Notes under the pieces: model-generated
The model's input: the letters and a program-made list of their open reading frames with translations, nothing else
Database searches by the model: none
What the model was told of the DNA's origin: nothing
Part shown: positions 1 through 11,992 of the stretch, piece after piece
How positions within the stretch are numbered: position 1 is the first letter of the stretch
Layout of the letters: every line of letters starts with the position of its first letter
Program-made: the position numbers and the translations under genes
Assembly (NCBI GenBank): GCA_916048055.1
Contig: CAJZHL010000031.1
Span: 1,488,001-1,552,000, forward strand
Reading direction: 5' to 3'
Length of the DNA: 64,000 nt
Source: Pedinophyceae sp. YPF-701
Lineage: Eukaryota > Chlorophyta > Pedinophyceae

Positions 1-11
1 AGAACCCGAGC

Positions 12-2183
12 ATGAACGAGTCGCTGTTCCTGCGGTACAAGCGGCTCAAGAAGGGCCTGAAACGGATCGCGGCGCAGCTCGCCGCGCAGGAGGAGGGTGC
101 GTGGCCCCGCGTGCCACGCGTGCCGCACGCGTGCGGCCTCTGCGCGCGCGAACCGCTCGCGAGAAATACGGAGAAGCCATCGTTGCGCGCATTGCCCCAC
201 TCTGCGAACCCCGCGACCTAGATACCCAGCATGGTGCATCGAACCCTGCCTCGTCGGCGCTTGGCGCGTGGACGGTGAGGAATCTCGGCTCCTCCAGCGC
301 GCACCAGAGAGTTCCCGCACCACGGCCATCGCAGGCGGGGACGGAGCGGGCGCTGCGAAGGACGGCGAGGCGGCAGGGGCGGGGTCCCACTCAGCGACCA
401 AGGTGCGCAGCTGGCGACGGCTCACCCGCGCGTTGCGCGCGCTCCGCCGTGCTGGGGCCGGCGGCGGCGTGGCTAGGGCTGCGTACGCGCCTCCGCTACG
501 TTCCAGCGCCCCGCGGCCCCGCGCGACGAGTGCGTGGCCAGAGCAGGGGTCACGGCCGCGTGGACGTCGTCCGTGCATGCATCGCGGAGTATGTCCGGCG
601 CACCGCGTCCAGATATTCTACGGGCATCGTTTCGTCGCCCTGCGCTGCCTGCCACGCGCGGTAATGCGCCGAAATTCGTCGTCGACGGCCGAAGAACGCT
701 CCACCGCGCGCCTCGCCCGGTTTCCGCGTGCAGGACAGCAACGAGGCGATCACCCTGGAAGAGAAGGAGTTCATGAGCGTACTTGGACAGGTGCGTCGCC
801 CCTCACGGCGAAGCAATACCCTCTCGCACCCCCTCACGCTCGTTGTGGTGCTTCCGGGCGCCCCCTCACCCTGTCCGGCGCTGCGGTCTCGCACTTGCGC
901 GATGTGTGCGACCGTTCCGCGGCGCAAGAAGCGCGTCTTGCCGCGCGCGGGCGCTCAACGAGCGCCTGTTGCCCAGCCTGGTATCTCGACGCGCAACGCC
1001 CCTGCCTAGCCGCGCGCGACACTCGCACCCCGCCTACACCTCCGTGGCCCTTCCGCGGTCTCCGTGTCCGCCGGGACGCCCGTTCTCGCGCCTGTGCCGC
1101 GAGCGCGAGGCGTTTGGCTGTCTCGCCAAGCAGCTGCCGCAGCGAGCGCACCCTGACCAGAACGGACGGCGAACTGCGCGCAGCGCAGCTCGCTCTCGTG
1201 CGCTTCCAGCCCTCGGCGGCTCCACGCGCGGGGGCTCGCTCGCTCCCCAACTGGCACAAGTCATCGTCGTCGTCGTCACGCTGCGCCCGCAGGACGTGCA
1301 CCGGTTCAACCAGTTCTTCATGGAGAAGGAGGAGGACATGGTGATTCGTCTCCAGAGCCTCAAGGACGCGCTGCAGGCCCTCGACGCAAACTCGGAGCAC
1401 CACAGCGGCGCCAGCCACGGCGCCAGCGGCGCCACGACGCGCCACAGCCCCGCGCGCGCCAAGCTGGTCTCCGAGCTCGTGGACTTCCATGGCGAGGTCG
1501 TCCAGCTCCTCAACTGGAGCGTCCTCAACTGGGCAGCGCTGCAGAAGATCCTGAAGAAGCACGACAAGATAACTGGCCACCACATCCGGGTACGTCCCGG
1601 CGCCGCAGCGCCTACCGCCGCAGCTAGATTCCCACGGCGCAGCTGCGCATCGTGCGTGCCGCCAGCGCGGCGTTTGGCCACGCGTGCGTGCTGCAGCAGC
1701 GTGGGTGCAGCTAGCCCACGCGTCGTGCGCCGCCCCGCGCCGTCGCGCTCGCAGGACCGGCTGTCGGCGTCGATGCTGTCGCAGCCGTTCCAGAGCACGG
1801 AGGTGCTGTCGCAGCTCGTGCGGTCCGCCGAGGCGGAGGTGCAGCGATACATTCAGGTAGGGGGGGGGTCCTCGGTGCCGTCGCAGTCGCCCTCGGGCGT
1901 GCACGGCCCGTCCGGCGCCGTTGCGGCGGACGCCCCCGCGGGCGCCCCCGGGGCCGGCAACCGCGACGGATGCTCCTCGGACAGCGACGATGGCGGCGAC
2001 GCGACGGTCGAGACCGACCTGCGGGGGATGGTGGACAGCCTGGACCCGGAACACGCGGAGATGGTGCGGCGGACGCTAGCTGCGCTGGACACGTGGAAGG
2101 TGCTGCGGGAAATGGCGAAGACGCCCAGCACGGTGGCGGCGGTGCCCCCGCAAGCTGCGGCGCTGGTCGCGAACGCCACGTGA
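12..2183 (+). CDS. SPX-domain protein (5' end may lie outside the window)
   Basis: SPX domains bind inositol pyrophosphates and signal phosphate status. The first exon (12-96) carries FLRYKRLKKGLKRI, matching the Tyr/Lys helix at the N-terminus of SPX domains. Later exons 734-790, 1293-1589 and 1755-2183 are mutually in phase and carry a HRFNQFFMEKEEDM segment and KILKKHDKITG, the lysine-rich phosphate-binding helix. The C-terminal exon is acidic, low in complexity and has no EXS, RING or VTC catalytic domain, so this is a stand-alone SPX type. The join from exon 1 to the exon at 734 is out of phase by one base, so another exon probably lies between 97 and 733. The reading frame is open to the left edge, and SPX proteins usually start about 20 residues before this motif, so the true start may be upstream. 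Family assignment is firm; exon 1-2 structure is not. Confidence 0.8.
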
Positions 2184-3317
2184 GAGACACGCCCCGCCGC
2201 GCACGCTGCCGCTCGACGCTGGACTGGGTGCGCGCGTGAGCGGTGCTCGCGGTGCGACGTCGGGTAGCCTGACGTGTGTTGTGTGTGCAGGAGGGGGGGT
2301 GAGCAGCATGCGCTGAACTCGCCGGACCACAGCGCAGGCCCCGCAGTGAAGCGCCCAAGAGTGCAGCAGTCGAGCTGACGACGCCGCATGCGCCCGTTCC
2401 TCTACGCTGCGCCAGCGCTGCGCCATTGCAGCACGTGGCGCCGCACCTCCCCCGACCAGACTACTACCACCGCCAGCGCCGCCGCCGCGCTCCCTCGGCC
2501 CTTCTCCGTGCTCCCTAGCTGCGCCGCTCTCTGCAGCCGCAGCGCCGGAGGGGCGAGCGGGGCGCTGCTGCGCTGCGATGGATGGCTGTACACCTTCCTG
2601 CGCCCCCGGGTCGGGCATCCGGACCCGCGTTGTCGCGCAGTCAACGATCTCCCGGCCAACCATGAGCTCTCCCGTCGCGCGACGGGTGAAACAAGGACCT
2701 AGCACCGCCCTGGCGCAGGCGACGCACAATGTGACGTCCACGACACCTGCCGGGCGCAGCTCCGCCGTCTTCGCGCCGCCGTGCAGTCAAACGACCCAGC
2801 TGCGCTGCCGAGGGCGGGCGTGGCGCCGTCCTTCGCATCGCTGCGGCCCATGTGTGTGGCGCTCATCACTTGGGGCCTTCCTGGAAGGCACCACTGCGCC
2901 CTCCAGGCACGCTCTCAGCCGTCGATGCCCGCGGCACAGCGCCGCGGGCCTACCGTACGTCCGCGGCCCTCTGCATCGCGCACCCAAGCTGGCACACAGC
3001 GCGTACCTGTCAGCCACGCACACAAGCTTGCCGAGCGCTGGCGGAAGTGACAGTGACCGCTGACCTTGGCACGCAACGCACGACCGTGCCCCGCACAGCC
3101 TCGCTGCTTCCCGGCGAGGCGCTGGCCGGCCCAGAGCTTCCCGGCGGCGTGTCGCTGCGCAGGCTCACTGGCACGCGCACTGCGGTGCACACGCGACCGC
3201 GGCCGCCCGACGGTAGAAAGAATCTCACAGAGGAGCACGCGGAACGTCGGGGCGCCTCCCCCGGCGCCCCGCCGCCCGCCCCGTCACGTCGCCCGGCAAC
3301 TGCGCGTATCGTCATCG
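2184..3317. other. Intergenic, convergent
   Basis: Lies between the 3' ends of the SPX gene and the small minus-strand gene. I see no family-supported coding exon, RNA gene or repeat; open frames here look like GC-driven shadows. Confidence 0.4.
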
Positions 3318-3998
3318 TCACATCCACCGCTCGTTGTACCACTTGTCCCACGGGTCCTGCGCGCCCATCTCCTTGGACCGCTTCACCAGCTCCTGGTACC
3401 GCTTCACGTACGTCGCGCGGAACGGCGGCTCCTCCGCGTCTTTCGGGCCCATGAGGATGGTTTCCGTCACGGTGCTGTCCTGCGGCCGGGCGCCGCGGTA
3501 CGCCCGCGCCGTGGACTTGCTGTGCTTCGCGGCCTTGCTGCGAGGGCATCGAGGGCGCGGGGGCGCGTGAGGCGCGCTGGGAAGGCCGTGCGGGGCCGGC
3601 GCAGAGCGCGGCGGGGTGGGGAGGCCCGTGACGCTGTGTGGGGCGCTGGGGGCGCGGGCAGCGGCGGACAGGGGGTGGTGTGGTCGGTGGAGGGGTTGCG
3701 CGGCGGGCGCGTCGCGTGGGCTGCCGGGAGGGGGGCGGAAAGCCCGGCCGAACTCGCAGGGTGGGGGAACTCGGGCGCTCGGGCACGGCTGGCGCGCCGC
3801 AGGACGCGGGCCGCGCGGGCGGGCCGCGCCGGGCGCGCGGACGAGTGAAAAGTCATGCGGGATCCGGGGGACTCACTCCTTGTCGGCCGCCTGCTCGAAC
3901 GCGCGGAAGGACGACACATCTGAAGGCTCATTTCCCGTCGTGCTCCGGCCCCTGAGCGAGGCGAAGAACGTGTTGAACGCGTCGCCGATGCTCGCCAT
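3318..3998 (-). CDS. Small uncharacterised protein, two exons, about 113 aa
   Basis: Exon 1 runs 3998 to 3877 and starts MASIGDAFNTFFASL; it ends at a strong donor, GA|GTGAGT. Exon 2 runs 3537 to 3318 after a GCAG acceptor, and the phases agree (2+1). The protein has a hydrophobic/amphipathic N-terminus, a basic middle, a segment reading RATYVKRYQELVKRSKEMG and ends in an aromatic cluster DPWDKWYNERWM. I do not recognise the family. There is no clear transit peptide or membrane span. The consistent phase, good splice sites and non-random composition support a real gene; each exon is short enough to be missed by ORF length filters. The 339-nt intron is long for this window, so a further small exon inside it is possible. 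Confidence 0.6.
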
Positions 3999-4398
3999 CC
4001 TCCCCTCGCTACGTCTGCCTCTTCAAGGAGCCCTCAAGCCCCCCCCGCTGAGCAACACAGCCTCGAATCCCCCGCCAAACGCTCTCTCCTCGCCGCCACG
4101 CCACCGACCGTGCCCGAACCGGCCTCTCCTCCCTCGCACCTCCAGCTCGCACCGCAATCTCGCAGCCCCGGCGCCCCGCACCCCCAACGACGTCCGGGTC
4201 CATCGCCTTCGCGGCCCAGTAGAAGCCCACAGTGAGCTCAGGCCACCTCCTGGACCTCCCCCGCGCTGAGCGGCGCACGAGGGCCCGGCTGGCCGGTCCT
4301 GTCCGCCAGTGCGGTGGCCCAGCTCCAGGTCCACCACCTCGAGCCCTGACGCCGCGCCCAGCACGCGCCGTTCCGCGGCCGCTCCGCTCGCAGCAACC

Positions 4399-6378
4399 AT
4401 GACCAAGGCGCGCAAGAGCGTCGAGGACGTCCCTCCAATCGAGGAGCTCGTCGCCTCGTGCCGCGAGCAGCTCCACGGCCATGGCGCAGCCGCGTTCACG
4501 AACCACGACATCGAACGCTTCGTGCGCGCCGCGAAGTTCAACGTCGAAGAGGGAGCTAGGCGTGCCAGGGTGCGCACACGCCATCCGCGACGCCCCCCCG
4601 CGCGCGCACGATCCGCACCTGCCATGAACCGATCGCCCCGGGACTCCATGCGAGTCCAGACGCGCCGTGCGCGCGCGGGCGCTTGCCATGAGGCCATGCA
4701 TCTTGCAATGCGTCGTGCGCGCGCGCGTCGTTGCATTCCGGCAGCGGCCGCCGACCCTGGCTACCCATGGCATGATCAGCCGAAAGCGCGAGCGCTGAGG
4801 CGTCCGAGGCGCGTGGTCCGGCCTCCAGCAGTTGCCCTCTTTCTCGCTCGCCTCGCGCACCCGGGGCGGCACGCGTGAGGCGTCCGGGGCCGCGCGCGCC
4901 CGACGCCGCGACCGGCGCGCCGCCTGCACGCCCCCGACCTCCCCGCCCACGTGAGACGTCTGCGCAGGACACGTGGGAGTGGCGCGTGGCCGAGGGCGTG
5001 GACGCACGGTGCTGTTCGTGCTGCCCCGTCGTGGGCCGCCAGGAGCGGCCCGCGGACCACTACATGCACCCCGTCGCGTTCGACCTCAAGGACAGGCCCG
5101 TGATCTACAGCTGTCACAGCCTCGCGACCAACAGGTGCGCTGCCCCGCGCACCCTGTGCGCAGCGCCCTTGCGGGCAGCGGCGCCGCGTCGCCGCCGCGG
5201 CGATGCGCTCGCCGCCGATCCCGAGCGCGCGGTCATGCCCGAAAGTCCCGCACTGTGCCGGTTTCGACCCCATCGCACGGCTCCGATGCGCCGCCCCCGC
5301 GCCCGTGCCCCCTCGGGGTCACCTGGGCCGATCGCCGCCCGCGCCGCGCCCGCTGCGCGCAGGAAGGTCCCGGACAACAAAGACCACATCATCCAGACCT
5401 TCGAGGAGACCGTCGCGCTGCTCCCCGAGGGCAGGGGCGCCTGGGTGTGGATCCTCGACTTCAAGGGCTTTGGCCACCCGCGTGACCTCAACCCCGCGCT
5501 CGCCAAGGTCTTCCTCTCGCTCGCGGAGCGGCACTACCCCGAACGCCTCGCCCACTTCATCCTCCTGGTGCGCCCCCGCCCCCCGCGCGCCGCGCCGCGC
5601 CGCCGCGCTGTGCACGCGTCGTAGGCCATTATCGCGCCACGTGGCCCCGCGGCCGCCGCCGCCGACCGGCCCCGGGTCCGCCGCGGTCCCGCAGGACGCG
5701 CCGACGGTGTTCTCGACGCTGTGGGCCGCGATTCGGCCCCTGGTGGACCCGCACACGAAGAAGAAGATCAACTTCTTCAAGACGAGCTCTAAGGAGCTGC
5801 ACGCGCACCTGGCGACGCTGTTCGACGCGTCGACGATCGAGTGGCTCGAGACGGAGGTCGCGCAGAACCGCAGCAAGAAGCTGACGGCGGAGAAGCTCGG
5901 TCGCTACCCCGGACTGGGCGCCGCCGCGCCGTGCTTGGTCGACGGGCACGACATCCGCGGCGCGCCGAACTTCCTCGCGAAGGTCGAGGCGCTCGCGGGG
6001 ACGCACCCGCGGCTACCGGGCGCGTGCGGCGCGCGCCCGGCGTCCCCGCCGACGGTCCACCACGACCGCGGCTCGGCCCTCGAGGACAGCGCGCCGACGC
6101 CGCGCGCCGGCTCCGACCCGATGAAGTGGCCCGGGAAGGAGGACGCGATCCGCGAGGAGGAGGAGCTCGCGGGCCGCGAGTCCTCCTTCGGCACCGCGCT
6201 GGATCTCGAGGATCTCCCTTCTGACGTCGCACGGATATTCGAGGACGCCGAGGAGGGGGTGGGGGCCGCGGAGGGGCTCGCGGAGGGGCTCGCGGGGGCC
6301 GCGAAGGCGGCGGGCGGCGCGGCGGCGCCCGCCGCGAAGCGGAGGGGGGGGTTCCGGAGGATCTTTTGCATGGCGTGA
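4399..6378 (+). CDS. Sec14-like CRAL-TRIO lipid-transfer protein
   Basis: Four exons (4399-4569, 4968-5134, 5363-5567, 5695-6378) join in phase to about 408 aa. CRAL-TRIO domains carry phosphatidylinositol or other small lipids between membranes. Residues 1-57 hold the CRAL-TRIO N-terminal helices; the lipid-binding domain follows with HPVAFDLKDRPVIYSCHS, then WVWILDFKGFG, the run of small helices ending HFILLDAPTVFSTLW, and KKKINFF, all diagnostic of the fold. The tail (about residues 270-408) is acidic then Ala/Gly-rich and ends in a basic, cysteine-containing stretch (KRRGGFRRIFCMA) that could help membrane contact or be lipidated; that is inference. There is no GOLD domain, so it is not a patellin. 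Start chosen at the first ATG that gives the N-terminal helix. Confidence 0.88.
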
Positions 6379-7063
6379 GGACATTAAGACAGGACATTAT
6401 CAAGTTCACACACAGAGTGTGCGGTTTCTATGTTGAGTTGCGCTTGCTGGCTGGCCTGGCGCCGCGCGCAGGCGCGGCGCGGCGGCCCGCGCGGGGAGCA
6501 TTGAGAGACGGACGATTTTTGACGTCGATGACGGTCGCGGACGGGTCATTGTGACGCTACGTGACGCGTACCGCTCGCCGAGAGACCGCCTGCCGCCGGG
6601 GCGGAATGCCCGCGCAGCCGCAGACCACCGCGTCCTCGGTCCTTGCGCCTGCGGCAGCGCGGCGCCGCCCTGGGCCTGGCGATGCCGCGGTTCGTGCAGT
6701 CGCCCGCGAACCCCACGTCAGACGGGCTGGAGCCGGGCGGACCGCGGGCGCGCGGAGTGCTGTGTCGTGCGGCGCGCTGGCCCGCGGCTGGGACGCGCGC
6801 GAGCGCACGTCAGGCGACGCTGAGTCATGCAGGTGGCCCGCATGACCTCATGGCGGGCGTCCGGGGGCGATCGGGCGCTCGCGGGCGCCGCACGCGCACT
6901 CTCTGCGGCCGGGAGAGTTGCACAGCACCTCGAAAGGATGCAATCGGCGCGCATCACGCCCCAACCGGCCCTAGCGGCCCGCCCGCGCCCCAGCGCGTGC
7001 GCCAGGGGCCCTGCGGTGCCTCCCGGCCCGGAACTGCGCGTGCGCCGCAAGCGCAGCACGGCG
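6379..7063. other. Intergenic, promoter side of the P450 gene
   Basis: Contains the 3' end of the Sec14-like gene and the upstream region of the P450 gene. I see no supported exon, repeat or RNA gene. Confidence 0.4.
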
Positions 7064-9873
7064 ATGGCGCAGACGCTGCCAGCCGGGCTGGATGCCGGCG
7101 TTGCGAAGGCGGTGTCGGGGTGCGTCGCCGCTGTGTCCTCGGGCGCTGCAGCGAGCGCGTGGAGTCCCGCCGTCGTCGCAGGCGCTATTGCGGCCGCGGC
7201 CGTGGTCGCGATGATGACGGTGGGCCGCGGAGTGCTCAAGACCCTCGGTGAGTGTGGAGCCAGGTCGCGGATGGGCGTCTATTCGGCCATCTGATGAGGA
7301 AAACCTAGGATGCTCTGAGAGTCTCTGTTTCTCGATGTTTCGTCCATAATTCCCGCAACCGACGCCCCGACAGCGCCCTTCAGTCCTGGGTTCCGGTGTT
7401 CCGCTGCTAGGTCGCGAGCGACGCGCCCCATGCCGTCAGGTCCAGCGGTCGGGCCTCTGAGCTGACGTTTCACTCGCCGCGCGCGGGGTCGCAAACCGCG
7501 ATCACCCCACCACGGCGCACCGCAACGCCACGACATCCACCAATCATGCTCAATATGGCCAAGAAAATCCACCCCACGCCCCCCGTGCTCCCGCAGCGCG
7601 CCGTGTGCTGTGGCCCGGGTTCGGAAGTGCGTCGTCCGAGGCGACGATGCAGAGCGCGCCCGGGTGCCCCTTCATGCGCGTCCCGGAGTCCCTCGGCGCC
7701 CCCATCTTCGGACACACCGCCGAGTTCCTCCCAGGTGCACCTGCCTCGCCCACCTGGACAATTGCGTACACACAGCCGCGCCTGTCCGCCAGAACGCGCA
7801 TGCGAGCTTGCCTGCCTGGTCGAGAAGCGCGCGCACAGCCTGCGCTATCGCCCTGCGCCGATCTGCAGCGAAGCGCGAGGGTTGGCTGTACCGCATGACC
7901 AAGACATTTGGCGACGTGTTCAATTTTTCCATCTTCGGCCTGTACACGACGGTGGTGGCGTCCCCGGAGCTCTACCGCGGCGTCCTGAACTCTCCGAACG
8001 TCGCGTCGCGCTCCTCCACCGCCGTCCTCTCGCTCATCGGCGAGCACCAGCTCCTGCTCTCCGGCGAAGGCGACGCGCACAAACGCATGCGCGAAGCCCT
8101 CTCGCAGCCGTTCGAGATGGCCTCGATGCGCCGCTACGTCCCGGACATCGCCGCGATCACCGCGGAGCACGTCCGGCGCGTCGCCGCCGCGTGCGAGGCC
8201 GGAAACGAGCCAGTACAGCTCTTGAAGGAGTTCAAAGAGATCACCTTCCGAGTAATCGCAAACGCGGTGCTGGAGCTCAAGCTGACCGACGACGAGGTCG
8301 AGGCGTTCTCGGAGGACTACACCGAGCTGATGTCGGGCTTCGGGGCGGTGTTCCGGTACGATCTGCCGGGCACGAAGTGGCGAAGGGTGATGGACGCGCG
8401 CCGGAGGATCTGCGCGCGGATCGACCCGATCGTCGAGCGGGCGGAGAAGGAGCTCGAGGTGCGAGCGGCCCGGTGCGCGGCGCCGGCACGAGCACGCTGC
8501 CGTCGCGTGCGCGTCGCTTGACAGGCGCGAGCGCGCTGACGCTGCGTGTGCGCAGGGCGGGTTGCCGGAGTCGGAGTGGACGCTGCTGCACCGCACGATC
8601 AAGCTGAATGAGATCGAGGGCGTCGACATGCCGGACCCGAAGGCCGCGGTCCGGGACACCGTCGTCGGCTTCCTCTTTGCTGGCCACGACACCACCGGTG
8701 CGCGCAACACGCCAGTCTGACTGCCCGCCCGGCCCCGGCCGCGCATCGCTTCTCTACGCGTTCCGACAGCAATCCGGCGGGACTCTCGTTCGCGTCCCGC
8801 GCGAAGAGCGCGTCCTGATCGTCGCCGTCGCGCGTGGTGGTCTCGTCCCCGCAGCGTACTCGATCACGATGCTGTGGTGGCACCTGGCGCTGCGGCCGGA
8901 GTGGCTGGACCGCCTGCGCAGGGAGCAGCAGGCCGTGATCGAGCAGCACGGGGAGGCCCTGTCCCCCGCGGCGCGCTCGGCGATGCGCGAGCTGGACGCG
9001 GCGTCGCGCGAGACGCTGCGCGTCAAGCCCGTGGCGCTGATGGTCGACCGCGACGTCACGGAGGACTTCGAGCTCGAAGGGTGCGCACACGTGCCTCTTT
9101 AGACGGCAAATGTGCCAATCAACCACTCGTATGGTAGACCTGCAGGGCGAGTGCGTTTTTGACGGATTCGGCCCCAGGGATGGGACCCCTCAATCGCAAT
9201 CTCTGCGACGGAATTTCAAGCGTGAAACCCGTGATGTCTCCCGGCGGTGGCTCGTGCAGGGTCCGGTTCAAGAAGGGCGGCAAGATCGCGTGTATGATGG
9301 CCGCGCTGCACGTCAACGACCCCAAGCTCAGCCAGGGCAACGAGTCCGAGCCCCAGGGCGACGAGCCGCCGGCGCACATGGACTTTGAGCACGGCTGGCA
9401 GCCCGCGCGCTGGCTGTCGCCAGTGTCGCGCCCCGAAGCGTACGAGCCCTGGGGCGCGGGCCCGCACATGTGCCTCGGCCTCAACCTCGCCTACACGGAG
9501 ATGAAGGTCATCAGCGCCGAGCTCCTCCGACGGTGCGCGATGCACGCCCCCTGCATGCCGCGCAACACCCAGTGTGCGGACGTGCCTGCGCCGCGCGGCG
9601 GCGCCCGCCGCACCACGGCTGCGTGCACCCGTGCCGCCCCGCCTCACGCGCCGGTGACGGCCGGACTCGATCAATTCGATATTGATGTAGATATAAAGAC
9701 ATGAGTTGAAGTGTTTGTCTCTTGTTTGTTTGTCAACGTGCAGGTGGGACGTGGACGTCCGCGACGCGTCGATCAAGTGGCAGCCCAGCGTCTTCCCGGC
9801 GCCCGCGCACGGCCTCCCCGCGGTCATCAAGGAGCGCGCGGTCGTCCCGGAGGCGGTGGCAGCACCGGCGTGA
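7064..9873 (+). CDS. Cytochrome P450 monooxygenase
   Basis: A membrane-anchored haem-thiolate oxygenase of about 541 aa in seven exons: 7064-7247, 7653-7734, 7869-8458, 8556-8697, 8855-9080, 9260-9532 and 9744-9873. Exon 1 carries an alanine/valine-rich N-terminal membrane segment; exon 2 carries the PG...P..G entry (APIFGHTAEFL). The I-helix is FAGHDTT, split by an intron at its end; ExxR is ETLR; the PERF-like motif is QPARWL; the haem loop is PWGAGPHMCLG with the ligand Cys and Trp in place of the usual first Phe. The overall look is CYP85-clan/CYP120-like; substrate unknown. Joins between exons 2 and 7 are in phase. The exon 1-2 join is off by one base, so a small extra exon or another donor is likely in 7248-7652. 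Intron 6 has an AT-rich block before its acceptor. Confidence 0.9.
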
Positions 9874-10418
9874 CGCGCCCCGCCTCCTCCGTCGCGGCGC
9901 CGGCCGCCAGCGCCGCGCCACGGCCCCGGACGGACGCGCGCCGCACGCGCGCGCGTGCCCGGGTGCATGCCGCACGACGTTGCGGCGCCCGCGCCCGGCG
10001 AACGGCGGCGCGGGGCTCGCTGTGACACTTTGCGTGATGTGTCTGACGGGCCGCGGGGGGGTATTGCGCACGCTTGGTAGCCCGGCGGCCGGCGGCCGAA
10101 CGCGCACTTGACGGACAGCGCCGCAGGTGGCCTCTCAGGAGCGTCCGCGTCTCGTTGTTGCGCCGCGAGGGCAGTCGGTTGCGCGAGACAGCAGGAGCAC
10201 GCATCTCTGCCGCACTACGGGCGCTCGTGGGCTCGTCCCGCGCTGCGGAGCAGGTGGCGTGCTGCCGTGAGCCAGAGCGAGCGTTTTTGGCGAGCGGCGC
10301 TGTCTGTGAGAGCCTGGACCGCCGGGGACGGCGCTCCTTGCACAGAGAGCGGCGTCAACTGCCTCCAGTTTGGACTCCAGAGACCCTGTGCGCCGTCTGC
10401 TGAGTGCTCGGAGGCGCC
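9874..10418. other. Intergenic, P450 to ankyrin gene
   Basis: Region between two genes on the same strand; it should contain the P450 3' UTR and the ankyrin gene promoter. No supported exon or repeat seen. Confidence 0.4.
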
Positions 10419-11825
10419 ATGGGGTCCGGGCTGAGCAAGGACCGCGCAGCCATCATGTCGGGCATCGACCAGGGCAGTCTGAATGTCGTGAAGACCTGGC
10501 TCGACAAATACACGTGCGCTCTTCCTGCATATCTCCCCGCACGCCGCCGCACCTGCGCCTTCCTCCCGCCCTCCCGGCGCGCGTCACAGCCACCGTCTCC
10601 CTCGTGCTCGCCCGCAGGTACGACGCGGCAAAAGACGGCGGGTCGAAGCTGGGCTTCGTCAACAAGAAGGGGCACACACCTCTGATGTGGGCGTGCAAGC
10701 TCAACCGCAAGCACCTGATCAAGCCGCTGCTGGCGGCTGGCGCGGACCCGAATCTGCAATCCTGGAAGAAATCGAGCGTCGGCAGCGCGGTGCACGTCGC
10801 GTGCCGGGCTGGAACGCAGGAGGTCATTCGCCGGCTCTGCAACGCGGGCGGCGACCCGTTCGTGTGCGACCTCAAGGGCAAAACGGGCTTCGACTACGCC
10901 TGCGCGTCCACGGTGCGCGCGGACGCCCCGCCCGGCGGTGCGCCGGCCCAGGAACAGCACTGCGTGTCGTGGCGCGACACGGCGCGTGTGCCGCGGGTGC
11001 GTGCAGGTGGGCAAGGTCGACCTGCTCCGCACGGTGCAGGACTTCTGCCTCTTCTGCACGCCCATGCGCGTGGAGCACTACGGCATGGCGTCGCCGTCGT
11101 TCAAGGCCGCGCTAGTCATCGTGGCTCCGCGCCGCCCCGCGCCCCCGCGCGGCGCCACGATGCAGGCCCCCAAGGGCTCGGAGCCGTGGGAGATGCTCAT
11201 CTTCGACGTCCACTCCTTCAAGTGCGCCCGCGGCCTCCCCTCCGCCCTCCCGACGCAGAACCACCGGCCACGCAACATTCGTCAGCGCGCCCCTGCAGCC
11301 GCGCCCCTGCGGCCACGGCGCTCGCTCACAAGAGATCCTCAGCCGCGGTGTCGCCCTCGCAGGCTCAAGACGCGCTTCGACCTCACGGGCGCGCGCGGCG
11401 AGATGGAGAACATCGACAAGGCGGCCGAGCCCGACGCCCGCCCCCGCAGCATGGTCTTCTTCGCGAAAGCGCCGAAAATCGGCCTCGGCGGCGTGCACCT
11501 GCGCCGGGACCCGTCCGTGCCGCACGGCGGCTACGTGCGCTTCGAGTCCGTCGGCGGCAAGGGGAAGGACGCCGAGGGCGCGCGGGACATCGCGCGCGCC
11601 GCGGACGCGAACTGGCGGGCGCCGCTGCTGGAGGACTTCAAGAACGGGCGCGCGCCGGGGACCACGAAGCCGCCGGTGTCCGAGGCGGACGAACCGGAGG
11701 GCGGCAGCGAGGAGCAGCAGGACACGGCGGCGGCCGGGGCGAGCGAGACGCGGCGGCAGACGGCGGACGCGGACGGCGCGAAGGCGGGAGAGATCAAGGT
11801 GACGATTCAGGCGCCGGACACGTGA
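10419..11825 (+). CDS. Ankyrin-repeat protein with N-myristoylation motif, XBAT-like without visible RING
   Basis: Four exons (10419-10513, 10618-10912, 11007-11221, 11363-11825) join in phase to about 355 aa. The start MGSGLSKDR fits the N-myristoylation pattern (Gly2, Ser6), suggesting membrane tethering. Ankyrin repeats follow: KKGHTPLMWACKLNR, the LLAAGADPNLQ turn and SAVHVACRAGTQEVIRRLC. After them comes a region (DLLRTVQDFCLFCTP...ALVIVAP...PWEMLIFD) resembling the post-ankyrin domain of plant XBAT31/34/35-type proteins. The C-terminus is a long Glu/Ala-rich tail, and I find no RING finger, which XBAT ligases use for E3 activity. It is therefore probably an adaptor rather than an active ligase (inference). 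A TGTAA element follows the stop codon by 59 nt. Confidence 0.82.
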
Positions 11826-11883
11826 TGAGGCGTCAGTGCGGAGTTGACGGTGAGGTGGTGCGGTGCGCGAGCTCACAGCTGTA

Positions 11884-11888
11884 TGTAA
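11884..11888 (+). terminator. Candidate polyadenylation signal TGTAA
   Basis: TGTAA lies 59 nt after the ankyrin gene stop. UGUAA is the main poly(A) signal in chlorophyte algae such as Chlamydomonas; its use here is inferred. Confidence 0.4.
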
Positions 11889-11992
11889 CGCCTCACCTCA
11901 CCTCAGCCGGGGCGGCGCAGCGGGGCCGCGCGGGTATGTACGTCGAGTCGTGGGGCCGCGGCGCAGGGGGGGTGTTTTAGGACCAAAACACC

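Noticed and set aside
2388-3063. Open frames in the SPX 3' intergenic region
   Set aside because: Arg/Ala/Pro/Ser-rich on both strands without motif or plausible splice partners.
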